From assembly GCA_001600875.1 (NCBI GenBank), contig BCLD01000008.1, positions 273,606 to 337,605 of the forward strand: a stretch of 64,000 nucleotides of DNA. Direction: 5' to 3'. The stretch comes from Solicoccozyma terricola. Taxonomy: Eukaryota; Basidiomycota; Tremellomycetes; Filobasidiales; Piskurozymaceae. The number at the start of each line of letters is the position of its first letter. Position 1 is the first letter of the stretch. Shown here one piece after another: positions 32,857-44,108 of this stretch. The notes under the pieces were generated by a model. It ran no database searches. It saw nothing but the letters and a program-made list of their open reading frames with translations, and was not told where the DNA came from. The translations under genes were made by a program, and so were the position numbers.

Positions 32857-34675
32857 ATGCCATCACAGAGCGAGAAGGATGTACTCGAGCAGGAGATTGC
32901 AAAACTTACAGGTTCGTGATCCGTAGTCAAAGATGAGAGATGCTCTCGCGGGGAAAGGCGCATCAACACATACTTATTCCCCTTGTCTCTCCCGCCCTCG
33001 TCTTTCAATTGTCGTCCTCACAGGTGCCATCAATCGCAGAGCAACTCCCTACAGTCGACCTAGTCGTGGCGGTTCCAACTTCAACTCGTCGTACAAGCGT
33101 CATCGAACTCTGGTAGTTGATAACACCAACGCTGGAAAATCACCTGATGTTGCTCCATCCACTGACAAAGGGGAAGGTACATCAGCAGCTGGTCCGGGTT
33201 GGGTCAAGAGCACAGCGAAGAATGGGAATAAAAGTTTGATGTCGGTAGACATGTATGCGAATCTGTGAGTTCTCTCGAGTCTCGAGTCTGTGAGGCGTCC
33301 TTCTTTCTCGGTCCAGACCGATTACTAAGTCCACGACCCCTTCACACAGTGAGAAAGCTCGTCTTGCTCGAGACCCAATTCGAAAACCTCGTCGAACGCC
33401 TCGTAGGGCTCAGTCCATAACGATGGCTTCTAGTGTTGTTGGACCGTCAGATCAGAGAAGGGTGGTTATTGATGGAGTGACTTTTGAATTCGACAAGGAC
33501 GGTCAGAGATTGAATAGAGTTGGAGGTGAGGGAGGGGGGATTTTCTTTGCTGCGTGTGTCCAAATGCGTGATACTGATTTCAATCGGAGTGATGCGATAG
33601 ATTTAGAAACGCATATCGATACATCAACTTCTACTCCGACGTCGTTCTCAATGTCCGGTCAACAATATCTCCGTACGAAACGGGGGAATTTTGTGTCAGC
33701 GGAAAGTGTGCGAAGGAGAAGGTCGTCTGGTGATTTGAGCGGATTTGGGAAAGGAAACTATGCAAGGTATGTTCGGTTTCTTTTCTTCGCGGCACTTTCA
33801 GTGTCATGAGGGTTGTTGGCAAATGATGGAAGATGCTTTTTTTCTTGTTTTCTCGGCTGATTACTACGAACAGGAATAGCAAAATCATCAAATCAAAGGA
33901 ACCTTGTCGATATTTCACCAAGACGGGTAGGTGTGATTTCATTTTATAAAGTGGCTGCAATTTACTTGATCCTATTTTCTGGTTTTAAAAAACAGGACAT
34001 TGCAATCGAGCCTCAACATGCCCATTCGTACACGATCCGAAACGACTTGCCATCTGTTCCCGTTTCATGCGCGGTAGATGTCCATACTCGTCTCAGACGT
34101 GTCCCGTCTCACACCATCCAAACGCACACAACGCTCCATCCTGCGCTCACTTCCAGAAAACTGGAGAGTGTCGTAATGGCTCAGAGTGTTTGTATCCTCA
34201 TGTGAGGGTATCAGATGACGCCAAGGTCTGTCAGGCATTCGTCAATGACGGATGGTGTGATCGTGGTGAGGAATGTGAAGAGAGACACGCGTGGGAGTGT
34301 AGGGAGTATAGTGAGACGGGAGAATGCAGTAAAGGCTTGAGGTGTGGATTGATGCACGTGTTGCGAGCAAAAGGATCGAAGGGTGCGAAAAATGAGGAAG
34401 AAGAAGACGACGAAGAAGAAGGCGTGGATGATTCGATGCCATCGAGGAAGAAATCCAAGGTCGATGGAGTGAACGCGGTGAATGCGGTGAATGCGGTGAA
34501 CGCCGAGTACGCTGTGGATGTGACTGGGGACTTTGAGGGCCAGGAGGACTTTATTCAGTTCCCTACTGTCGTAGATGTTTCGACGGATGGGGATGAGCGT
34601 GAGGAGAGCGTGGACAGCGATGAGACGGAGGATGAAGGGGAGAATGCGGTGATGTCGTCCAGTGCACGAGCATGA
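32857..34675 (+). CDS. Multi-CCCH zinc finger protein, ZC3H3/Red5-like
   Basis: Nuclear RNA-binding protein related to human ZC3H3 and fission-yeast Red5, which act in poly(A) RNA surveillance and export. Exons 32857-32911, 33024-33264, 33350-33525, 33601-33766, 33874-33926 and 33996-34675; 456 aa. Five CCCH-type fingers occupy about residues 220-370: CRYFTKTGHCNRASTCPFVH, CSRFMRGRCPYSSQTCPVSH, CAHFQKTGECRNGSECLYPH, CQAFVNDGWCDRGEECEERH and CREYSETGECSKGLRCGLMH. The N-terminal part is basic with an RRTPRR stretch. The acidic C-terminus contains four tandem VNA triplets from 9-bp DNA repeats (34470-34505). The intron at 33526-33600 is 75 nt and open in frame, so retention is possible. Orthology to Red5 is a family inference. 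Confidence 0.85.
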
Positions 34676-34968
34676 GACACCCTGTTCGAAGTAACATAGA
34701 CACTGTCGAGATGATATCCCTATACGATGTTTCTTTGCATTGCTGGGTAGTACACGTCATTGCGAGACTGGCCGGCAAACTCCTCCTTATCACTTTTGAG
34801 CATAATACTTATCACACGTCATTGTTTGGATGGCCGGAGATGGATTCGCCACACACGGACATAACCCACCACCGCTCCCCTCCTCCCCTCGGTCGAAACT
34901 ATTTAGTCTGAACAATTCAGTCGTTACACAATAGTTTGGCCCAACTCCAACAACATCATGATCACAAG

Positions 34969-37266
34969 ATGACCCTCCTTAGACATGGCATATCCTTGCC
35001 ACGTACTATTAAATCAATCCTCCTTTCCACTCCCAACTCCTCGTCCGCACCCACCACCGTCCAAGGCTGGATCAAATCCCTCCGTCATCACAAGAACGTT
35101 TCTTTCCTTGAGCTATCAGATGGTTCCAGTTCAGAGAGCCTGCAAGTAGTTCTCAAGAAGGGTGTAGAAGGAGCTAGATTGGACGGGTAGGTGAGTTTCT
35201 TGTCGATTGGCAGTGGTTGAAGAACCGTGTGCTGATGTTTTGTCCAACTCATCGTTTGCAGACTCCATCTAGGGACAGCCGTACGATTGAACGGGTTGTT
35301 GAAAGAGTCGAAAGGCAATCAAGCCATCGAACTCGTAGCTCACAATGTCAAAGTGACTGGAGCTTGTGACCCTGATGTGAGTTTTACACGTCATGTTCGC
35401 TTCGTAACAATTGCTCACAACCTCGCTCTCCTTAGTCCTACCCAATACAAAACAAGCCGACACCATCCTCGACGCTTCGAGATCATCATGCTCATTTGAG
35501 ATTTCGAACGAGCTTGATTGCAAGTACGATGAGGTTAAAAGATGGGTTGATGAGAATGTGGGGAGATTGGTTTGAGGTGAGTGTTTGTAGATCGGGTTTG
35601 GCAGTTGGTGGTTCGGTCTCTCGAACGGTGTGATCATGCGTGACGTACAGTGTCACGCATTCTTCACACCGATTTCGCGCTTCCCTTCGTTTCTTTTCTC
35701 TTTTCTCTTTGTCTTCCTCCTTTCACCCTCTCCCCTTTCCATCCTTCTCCCCCCACAACCCATTCGCATTTTGCCTGGAGACTATTTCCCGTCCTCTTCG
35801 GAGGAAATTTACACGGATCTTCCTCTAACAATGCCACATGGAAAATCGACGTTTCGGTCCGACAAAACCTAGTTCCTTCTTCCCTCTTTAACTTGAATGT
35901 CATCCCTTTTACGAGGGTTTGGTGTGAGAGGAGATTTGGGAGGAGGAGCGGCGGTCCCTGTCCACCCTTGTTACCCCGTTGACAGTGAAAACTGGAGACA
36001 TGTTTTGGGTAAATGAGGACTAAATGGGGTTTACATTTTATTTCTATCTCGGTTTCCTTTTCCTAATGTTTTCTTTCGGCTTCGTTGCTCGGCGCTTGGA
36101 TGGCTTTACCTTGGAGAGATGAACAACAACTGACGTTTTTGCGGTTTCTTTGTTTTTCCTCATCCTCTGGCCTCTCCACCACTCGGGACAATTCGTAGAC
36201 CAATGACTTTACCCACATACATACACCGATTCTCACTAGCTCAGATTGTGAGGGTGCTGGCGAGGCCTTCAGAGTCGTCGTGACCAATGAAATGGTTTCC
36301 AGTTCTACTTCGCCAACTGCTCCCGTTACCTCCTCCCTCTCATCTACCGCTCCCCCACCAACCTTCTTTGGATCACCAACCTACCTCACTGTCTCTTCCC
36401 AACTCCACCTCGAAGCCCCAACTCACTCTTTGTCCCGAGTCTACACCCTCTCTCCGACCTTCCGCGCCGAACCCTCCGCTACGTCACGTCATCTCGCAGA
36501 ATTCTACATGCTGGAATGTGAGATGGCATTTGTGGAGAGTGTAGGCGAGTTGATGGATATGACTGAGATTGCGATGAAGGGTGCTTTGGAGGGGTTATGT
36601 GCTGGGAGAGGTGGACAGCGAGAAGAGAGATGTAGGAGGGAGTTGAGTGTCGTCAAGAAGAGTCTGCGGGATGAGGATGGTAATCTTCTGGATAGAAGTA
36701 CATCGGGTCTGGACGTGACTCCTGAATTCCTCAATCGACCATTCGCACGACTTTCATACACCTCGGCTATCGAAATACTTCAATCGCAACATGCGGAGAT
36801 GCCATTCGTTCATCCTCCAGTCTGGGGAGGCGGTTTACAATCCGAACATGAAAAGTATCTCGCTCAGAGGGAAGGAGGACCAGTGTTTGTCTTCGACTAT
36901 CCTCGCTCATTGAAGCCGTTCTATATGCGAGCAAACGACAACGACGAGGTGATTCCTTCTCATCTTCCTTCGATAACCGAGGATAGATCGACTGTCGCTT
37001 GTTTCGATTTATTGATTCCTGGAATCGGCGAGTTGATCGGTGGTTCGCTTCGAGAAGAACGAGAGGCTGTTCTCTTGGACTCGATCGATCGTTGTGGTCT
37101 CGACAGGGGAGGCTACGATTGGTATGTCGATCTGCGGAGATATGGAGGCGTGAAACATGGAGGATGGGGGATGGGGTGGGAGAGGTTTGTTTGCTGGGTA
37201 ACGGGCGTTGGCAATGTCAGAGACGTGGTTGCGTTTCCGCGGTGGAAGGGACATTGTCGGTATTAA
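34969..37266 (+). CDS. SLM5: Mitochondrial asparaginyl-tRNA synthetase
   Basis: Charges mitochondrial tRNA-Asn. Exons 34969-35186, 35262-35376, 35436-35576 and 36199-37266; 513 aa. The N-terminal OB-fold has [22 protein letters not shown]. Class II motif 2 region: [12 protein letters not shown] and [34 protein letters not shown]. The class II end [13 protein letters not shown] / [15 protein letters not shown] is motif 3. The final exon begins at [19 protein letters not shown], the usual AsnRS start of the catalytic core, which fixes the acceptor at 36198. Intron 3 is 622 nt, about ten times the normal size here. A spacer of about 20 Ser/Pro/Thr residues sits before the YLTVSSQ motif. Confidence 0.92.
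35577..36198 (+). other. Unusually long intron (622 nt) of the mitochondrial AsnRS gene
   Basis: Donor GTGAGTG and acceptor CGTAG, phase 0 on both sides. It contains a perfect 9-bp inverted repeat at 35636-35660, then a pyrimidine-rich stretch at 35670-35765. No coding family was recognised within it, though short ORFs exist on both strands. Confidence 0.75.
35636..35660. repeat. Inverted repeat, 9-bp arms, 7-nt loop
   Basis: Arms ATGCGTGAC and GTCACGCAT at 35636-35644 and 35652-35660. It could form a hairpin or bind a dimeric regulator. It lies in the long AsnRS intron. Confidence 0.8.
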
Positions 37267-37499
37267 ACCCGGCTAGAGTTGTATTGCGAATATACCATGT
37301 CCTGCCCTGTCGTACAAAAACTGTTGCACTCCGAAGCCAGCCTTGGGATTCCTTGTCCATGGCCATGTCGTTGATCTGTCGAGTCGGCGAAAAATAAATT
37401 CAAAGCGGACAGTGAAATTATGTCCGTTCAAACCGAAATCATAAGAGTTGGGACACCGACATCCTCGTTGAGACAGCATTCATCCATGTGTATCTCCAG

Positions 37500-39322
37500 A
37501 TGAACAACAGCGTCGACGATGGCGGCTCATCTATCATACTATCGACCCCATCCACACCCAGCATCAGCTACTTTGTCGAATATCGAGCTAGACTCCGCGT
37601 CGTTCAGGTGTTTCTCACTTGCTTGGGATTCCCAGATGGACCTGGAACGGTGACGCTCACCGTCCCTTCGACAGATGACCTGAATGCCACTATCTCCTGG
37701 CAAAGAGATGCGGCTGGACCTTCGGAGCTTGCAACAACCTCGTTGATCTTTCCTACCCCCGTCGCTAAAACCGCAATCACTCGACAAGTCGAGAAGCTAG
37801 ATGGAGAACACTCGTTCAAGCTCGTAGCGCTACCCAACTCGTCGGCTGAGAACAGCCAGATGGTTCCTTTACGACCACCTCTCTCGCCACAAGAGCTTCA
37901 ATCTCTCAACGCGAGTACGCTCATTTGCTCAGAATGCTCCTCACATATTGTCAAGCTCTGTGATCCTAAAGGATCATCACCAATCACATTTCGGAACCTC
38001 CCATCAGCACATTGGAGGGAAATAGCAGACGCTTGGCTGTGTCACCCGCAAGGCGGAGATGATTTCACAAAGAGGTATTCAAAGAAGATGGAGGAAGGAT
38101 TTTGGCCGGACAAGGAGACGGTGTTAGTTAGCTTGTGGGAGCTGTGGTTTGATCAAAGTAGGATGGTTGGCTCGTACATACCGTCTCAAGTGAGTGTCTT
38201 TAAGCACCTTCCCAATCCCATCTGCCATCTCCTATCTCCCATCTCCCATCTCCCATCCTCCCCGGACATCCAAAGAAGGTCAAAGCCCAACTCAATCGAG
38301 TATCCTAAGGGAATGGCTCAAATCGTACCGATACAAATGTCCAATAATCAAATCGACTTTCCTGTTTCCAAATCTCAAGAACCACTCTTTAGGGAGGAGG
38401 ATCTGAGTTGGAATGAGGAAGTCTGATCCAAGCTCAAACAACTATCTGCGCGTGAGGTTTACGTGTGGGAAGCTACAAGCTAGGGTATATTTTACCGTTT
38501 CGATCCTCTCAGTGTATCGGTCGCGTCGTCGACACGAGTGAAATACTGACGCATTTTCGATGACATCCAGGAATCCATCGATGCTTGGTCACCGTTTCCT
38601 TGCGATGGATGCGGAAGAAAACTTGGAAGCGTTTACGTCTCCCGCCTAGCATCGGTCGGCGATAAAAGTGATGCGACGACCTTGGACTCAAAGTTCCGAG
38701 TGACGCTCAAGTTGCTGAAGTATACCATCTCCGTCACAAGCGGAACAAAGTGGGGCCCGTTGACTCATCCTCGAGCGAACCAACAGACTGAATCGATCTA
38801 ACCTTCGTTATAGGTCTGTGCATTATCCATCGGAGCGATTAGTTGTTAGTGAGATGTTAGAGATGGCTCAGACTCATTCAACACCGAGATTTTTGGTGAA
38901 GGAGGCAGGTGTCGAAGGGGAGGACATGCTGGTGAGAGGCTGATCCGTGCTTCGATTTGGCGCTTGAATTGATTAAGTCATCCACCGCAGGTATGGCTTT
39001 TCAATCCGGACGTAATCGTGACGGACGGACCAGTGTCATTCCCAGAGCAAGAAGGAGAGACTGTCCGTCATTGCGTACGCCTGCTTTATGGTCCTCTGCC
39101 CAAGGAAACGACGTGAGCTTCAAAAACATGGCGCGAGCGGTTGAACCAGCGCTGATAGTTCCATGTAGCGCCGAATCCAAAGGCCCCGCCAAACTGCAGA
39201 TCTTGGAATATGAGACTGTTCCCTTTCATGCATTCAAGAAAGCTATGAAAGAGTCGACGGCTTTATTGCCTAGCTCTCAGAGGCAGATAGGCGGCTTCCA
39301 GGTGGCTGTGTTACCTCGATAG
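37500..39322 (+). CDS. Ipa1/UBE3D-like E2-binding HECT-like protein
   Basis: Related to human UBE3D and yeast Ipa1, proteins with the HECT_2 domain that bind E2 enzymes; Ipa1 is needed for mRNA 3' end processing. Likely exons: 37500-38189, 38276-38299, 38571-38749, 38814-38931, 38991-39112 and 39169-39322; 428 aa. Signatures: CSECSSHIVK, LPSAHWREIADAWLCH, FPCDGCGRKLGSVYVS, LVVSEMLEMAQTHSTPRF, VWLFNPDVIVT and the C-terminal GFQVAVLPR-like strand. The 24-nt second exon and its weak GTATCC donor are my best reconstruction; they keep frame throughout but need transcript proof. A tandem CCCATCT stretch lies in intron 1. Start chosen at the first ATG of the frame. Confidence 0.75.
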
Positions 39323-39835
39323 TGGTTGCTCATCTCCAATGCTAGGAAACCTGTCAATTGTCGGTTTGTTCTACGACCTGCTAGGTGCGTTGAGAATCTG
39401 GGTGCATTGTGTCAAGACCACTAATTTCAATAATCTTGCGTAGATTCTCAAGTGCAGTATATGATCTGTTCGGGTCGCTCGTAAACAGGGGAAAAAACAT
39501 AAGCATAACCGATTCACGGATGGTCATTCCTTACAACTTGCCGACCTCCTAAATCGCAGGAGGAAAAGGGCAGTAAGGGAGGAAAGATGCACCGTCACAG
39601 TACACCACGATGCTTCACCGCATGAAACCACCAGAGAGAGCTCAGGACGGTATGGCATATGCTATCCCTGTAATCATGGTCCCTCCCTTCCCTTCCGACA
39701 TGAGATGCACGTGACTTGAGCAACCCGGCCCTTCGTTCTAGAAAGCTCAGTTAGAAAAGTTCCATGTCTTGACAATACTTGAAACCATCACCTCGACATC
39801 CTCACACCTCACCTCATCGTAACCACACTTCAAAA
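39323..39835. promoter_or_regulatory. Intergenic upstream of HSP10
   Basis: 513 bases between two plus-strand genes. It contains a CACGTG box at 39708-39713. No supported ORF. Confidence 0.55.
39708..39713. promoter_or_regulatory. CACGTG box upstream of HSP10
   Basis: Context ATGCACGTGACTT, 123 bp upstream of the HSP10 start codon. Confidence 0.45.
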
Positions 39836-40601
39836 ATGGTATGCTCGTGCTTCACAGGTCGTATTGACTACTGTTAACCGCGCTAATGCATCAGTCTCTT
39901 ATAGGCGTCTCAAGCTACTTTCAAGAGCATCAAGTCTCTCGTCCCTCTCCTTGATCGAGTCCTCGTACAGAGGTTCAAGCCAGAGACTGTACGGCTATTT
40001 TCTGTCTCATCGCATGCTTTCCATTCACGTCACTCACCAAAGATGTCCCCCTTCTCACTTAGAAAACCGCTACCGGCATCTTCCTTCCTTCTTCCGCAAC
40101 ATCCAGCCCTCTGCCAGAAGCAACCGTTATCTCAGTCGGTCCTGGTGCACCAAACAAGGTGGGTAGAGTGTATGATAGCAAGGCCTCGTGAATTTTACTG
40201 ATATATCCTGCGCTGAATTTCATTCGTATCTTCAATAGGATGGCGTGATTCAACCAGTTTCCGTAAAGCCAGGAGATCGAGTTCTCCTTCCTGGATGGGG
40301 CGGTAACACGATCAAGGTCGGAGAAGATGTAAGTCCATTATTCCTTTTTGTTTAGTTAGTCTGCATGGTTGCTATCTGGTGGAATGTGATATGGGATGTG
40401 CCGCAGCCAGTGTGTCCCCCCTTCCATCGCTGAGCTGTGGGAAATGCTGGTCCGGGCGGTATCGGATTTTAATTTCCAACTTTGCCAAAGACTCTTACAA
40501 TGCAACCTTGATGTTGACATTCCTTGACATTCTCCTTCCTCTTTGCACAGGAATTCCATCTCTTCAAGGACAGCGAGATCCTCGCCAAGATCAACGAGTA
40601 G
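39836..40601 (+). CDS. HSP10: Mitochondrial 10-kDa chaperonin (Hsp10)
   Basis: Co-chaperonin that caps Hsp60 in the matrix. Exons 39836-39838 (ATG alone), 39905-39988, 40063-40158, 40239-40328 and 40551-40601; 107 aa. The protein reads MASQATFKSIKSLVPLLDRVLVQRF, then KTATGIFLPSS (mobile-loop region), VISVGPGAPNK, VSVKPGDRVLLPGWGGNTIKVGED and a final FKDSEILAKINE. That is a complete GroES. Only the start codon lies in exon 1: the donor GTATGC follows directly, and upstream of GCG in exon 2 the frame is closed by a stop, so splicing is required to start translation. Confidence 0.94.
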
Positions 40602-40875
40602 GATGTCAAGGAGACGAAAGTCCGAAGAAGGATGCGGGGAAAAAGAGAATGAACGGTCTATCGCAAAGCGGGCGGATGTTTTCCACCAGCGGAATGGCGG
40701 GAGGACTGGCAGCGATGCCTGTCGACATGTATCACGAAGTCTATACGAACTAGCGCAAAACGCAATTGCATGATAATCACCTCTCTGCGAGTATCTCCTC
40801 AGATCCTTCTTGCGTCGATCACTCTCGGTGGCATTCCCATCGGTCGCTTTTGGATTTTTCTTCACTTCTCCTGCT

Positions 40876-41904
40876 CTACAGCTTGACATCTTTCCCCTCC
40901 TTCCTCAGCTTGTCCACCAACTCGTTCCTCAACTTGTCCAAATCAACACCGCCTTTCTTCAACTCCTCGTCCCATTTCCACTCCTTGGTATCCTCAAAAC
41001 CTAGAACTTTCCGAATCTTCTCATTCGAGAGTGGTCCTTCCGTGTCGGTCATCTTCCTCGAGATCGGCGTATTAGGATCACAAAGCTTGAGAAGTGTGGG
41101 AGTGGGGAGTAGGCATGATGCGGTAGTGTTGGTTGCATTGAAGACTTGGAATCCCAGTCCACTCTTTTGAATCGCAAGATGACAGATCTTCCCTAGATCC
41201 CTTGCATCGATGTACGACCACGCATTCCTCTTCCTGCTCGGTAAATCAAGCAAGAACGTTGGGAAATTCTGAACATACTCGTGTGGTTCAATCACGTTGC
41301 CGATTCGAATAGCGTAAATATCCACACCGGCTCCATCGTGGGCTTTTGCATACCTACGAGCGAATGAACGAGCGGTTTCCTCGCCTACGATCTTGGACAA
41401 AGCGTATGTGTCCATTGGATCCACCTTGTAGTCTTCTGTCAGAGGATACGAATGGTAATCCGAGTCCCCCTGCGTGAAACACACTCCATAAGTCGTTTCC
41501 GAACTCGCCACAATGATCTTCTTGACACCAAGCTTGCAGGCTGCTTCGATGACATTATATGTCGATTGGGTATTCGCTCTGAATGTCTCGTTGTCGGGAA
41601 CGATCATGTCTCTCGCATACGCTGCAAAGTGGATGACCACGTCTGGAACACCGAGATAACCTCCGGGTTGCCTCTCTTTAGGATCATCCGGCAAGCCATA
41701 CTCGTCCATGCTGAACAAGGAGGTGAATGCGTTGAACACCTGTCCTGATTCAGTCAAGTCTGTCTTCATAGTGTACACGGGTACTGATGGGTCTGGGAAT
41801 GGGGAAAGGTCCAGGTTGAGTACTTTATGGCCTTGTCCGATGAGGTAGGGGATGACATGACGACCGGCTTTCCCGCTGCCTCCAGTGAAGATGATTCGAA
41901 CCAT
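40876..41904 (-). CDS. NAD-dependent epimerase/dehydratase (extended SDR)
   Basis: Extended SDR with an N-terminal Rossmann motif IIFTGGSGKAGRHV. The likely catalytic YxxxK is YALSK, preceded by SSETTYG, with the VIHFAAYARD and IRIGNVIEPHEY segments of NAD-dependent epimerases. Single exon of 342 aa starting at MVRII (41904); an in-frame upstream Met at 41967 gives a 21-residue extension of unknown value. The C-terminus is charged. No signal peptide. Substrate unknown: sugar nucleotide epimerase, uronate dehydrogenase-like or other are all possible. Intronless, unlike most neighbours. Confidence 0.85.
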   Translation of the reverse strand: MVRIIFTGGSGKAGRHVIPYLIGQGHKVLNLDLSPFPDPSVPVYTMKTDLTESGQVFNAFTSLFSMDEYGLPDDPKERQPGGYLGVPDVVIHFAAYARDMIVPDNETFRANTQSTYNVIEAACKLGVKKIIVASSETTYGVCFTQGDSDYHSYPLTEDYKVDPMDTYALSKIVGEETARSFARRYAKAHDGAGVDIYAIRIGNVIEPHEYVQNFPTFLLDLPSRKRNAWSYIDARDLGKICHLAIQKSGLGFQVFNATNTTASCLLPTPTLLKLCDPNTPISRKMTDTEGPLSNEKIRKVLGFEDTKEWKWDEELKKGGVDLDKLRNELVDKLRKEGKDVKL

Positions 41905-42228
41905 GGTGTGTGGGTTAGCTGCAGGTATGTATTGAAGGTGAAGTGAGAGAGGGAGGTTATGTTGCATAGTCTACATCCCTTCCCTCCTTCTTATACCTCT
42001 CTCTCACCACCATGTTTGTTTCTATAATTAAGAGATCGATCCTGTCTCTACTCCACTTTTCGCGATCGTCATTCAACCTCCAACCTCCACTCTCAAGTGA
42101 CCCCGCCGGTGATTTATCCGGACAAAGGTCCGAGGTAAAACGGCTGAGTGCTAGAGAATATACAGTAGATAACAAGGGCGAACAGACACAATACCGACTT
42201 CGACCTCACTCCCCATTGCCAACCCCTC
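41905..42228. promoter_or_regulatory. Intergenic: epimerase promoter and RRD2 3' end
   Basis: 324 bases between two minus-strand genes. No conserved motif or ORF recognised. Confidence 0.5.
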
Positions 42229-43929
42229 TTAATCGAATGGAATCGGCTTTAAACCCGTTCTAGGCTTCAAAAATCCCTTCTCCACACCCTTTCCACCCGT
42301 TGATGCCTCGCCACCTTTCCCTGCAGCAGCAGCAGCGAACGCAGAAGGTACTAGGAAAAGCTCATTTCACATCAACAATACCGCAAACGAGAGCAGATCA
42401 TCAACTCCCGAAAACTCACCAGGTATCCCACAACAATCCATCGTCCACCCTCCTTCATTTTTCGGTAAGTGAACATGACCATGTTCATCCTCTTCCACGA
42501 AACCTTCTAGTCCTTCCACTTCCGGGTAAGGTAGTAGAGTACCGAATAGGAAATGTTGAACGACAGGTAATTTACCGAGAACTTCAGCTTGATACATCTT
42601 GATCATTCCCGAGTTAACTTTTGACCACGTTTTGACCTTTTGGTGAGAAGGAAAACCAAGGAAGGTGCGAACATACGTTTCAGAATGTACTTTATCACCC
42701 ACTGGTAGAGATGAGGAGGCTCACAGCTGAGATATCATCCAACATTGGACTATGCCATCTCAAAGATGCCGTCTTGATCTATCAATCATACAACACCTAT
42801 CAAATCAGTCACACAACCCCCGAATCCGGACAGTGAATCTGGTCTTTCACTCACGCCGTTGATAAATTTGATGCAAGCCAAATACATATACTCGTCTCCA
42901 AAAGCGTCCAATACCTCTTGATCATGAATTGCCTTGGGCTTCAAATGTTTATGACCTACTCTTTCCCATCAATCCTTGAATCAGAATCATCCTTTACATA
43001 ACGGTGTGAAAATACTCACCATCTAGTTGTGCACTACCCCATAAGAATGGTAGAAAATGATAATCGTCTAATCCCCAAACACCATGTGAACCAGCAGGTT
43101 CAAGCCAATATGAAGATTGAAGTAGACGCATGATTTGGATGTACCTGATGAGGAAGAGAAAGGATTAGTGGGGAAGCGGACGGGAAAAGATGGGGAGNGA
43201 GGAAGNNGGGGGGGGGGGGGGGGTGCGCACCTCCAGAATACTTTCAGGATTAACGTTCGATGATCCTCTTTAGAAACGACACCCAATTTTTGAAGACATA
43301 ATCTGTTTCACGAGGTATATCAGTATCGTTCCATCCCATACGGGACGAGAACTAAACTGGGAAACCCCTCACAGCCAACAAACAAAATTCAACTCCATAC
43401 CACTCCCATAATCAACTCTCGTCCTATTCCCCCAACTTTCTCCAAAGTACGCTCCAAGTTCTTGGATTGCAGCATCTACACCGCCTACCTCTTCCTCTGC
43501 CTGAATGAATGGTACGATATGTTCCCGATGTAATGATGGGAGTAAAACTTGAAGTTTGTCGTAAAAGTCTTTGAATGCAGGATTCCCGAAGCGGGATGTC
43601 GAATTATCGATTGGAGGAGTGGAGAGAGCGAGGGATTCCACGGCTGTCAGCATGGACAATATGGATTGAACCGGCTGGTTGGAAGATGATTCATGTGTGT
43701 GAGCTTGTCATGCACGTAGTCAAGAGTCAAGGGGACACTGCCAAAGTACCTTGGATGCATCTCCGGCTTCACTGAGCTTGACGTTTCTAACACTGTCATT
43801 ACATTCCTCGATAAATGTCGTGAGGTCGGTATGCGTAGTTGACGCCTGAAAGGCTTGTAGATGAGCGACTGAGAGGATGCGTTTAGTTGGTAGGTGGGAG
43901 GTGGATGCGGGGGTGGGCTCTGATGCCAT
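42229..43929 (-). CDS. RRD2: PP2A phosphatase activator (PTPA), Rrd-type
   Basis: Peptidyl-prolyl isomerase/activator that stabilises the active PP2A catalytic subunit. Eight exons: 43750-43929, 43373-43674, 43231-43302, 43020-43144, 42855-42955, 42725-42778, 42420-42636 and 42229-42350; 390 aa. The family core is easily seen: [79 protein letters not shown] and [22 protein letters not shown]. The acceptor at 43674 gives an in-frame join reading [17 protein letters not shown]. Rrd2 versus Rrd1 is not decided here. A G/C tract with three Ns lies in the intron at 43145-43230. Divergent to IND1. Confidence 0.9.
43198..43223. repeat. G tract with Ns in RRD2 intron
   Basis: G run at 43208-43223 preceded by ambiguous bases at 43198 and 43206-43207, inside the intron between the exon ending 43231 and the exon starting 43144. 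Confidence 0.8.
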
Positions 43930-44108
43930 GATGGATGTGGTGACCAGACGACCCTGGTGGATGTTGTAGATCTACGAGGATGGAGGACTGGTTGAAATGG
44001 ATATTGGTTGAAATCGACTGGACCAACCATGCTTCGTCATCATCGTCGCAAAAGGTTTCACCAGCGTAGATCGACAGTCAACATCCCACACATCCTTCTC
44101 ATTTCAAC

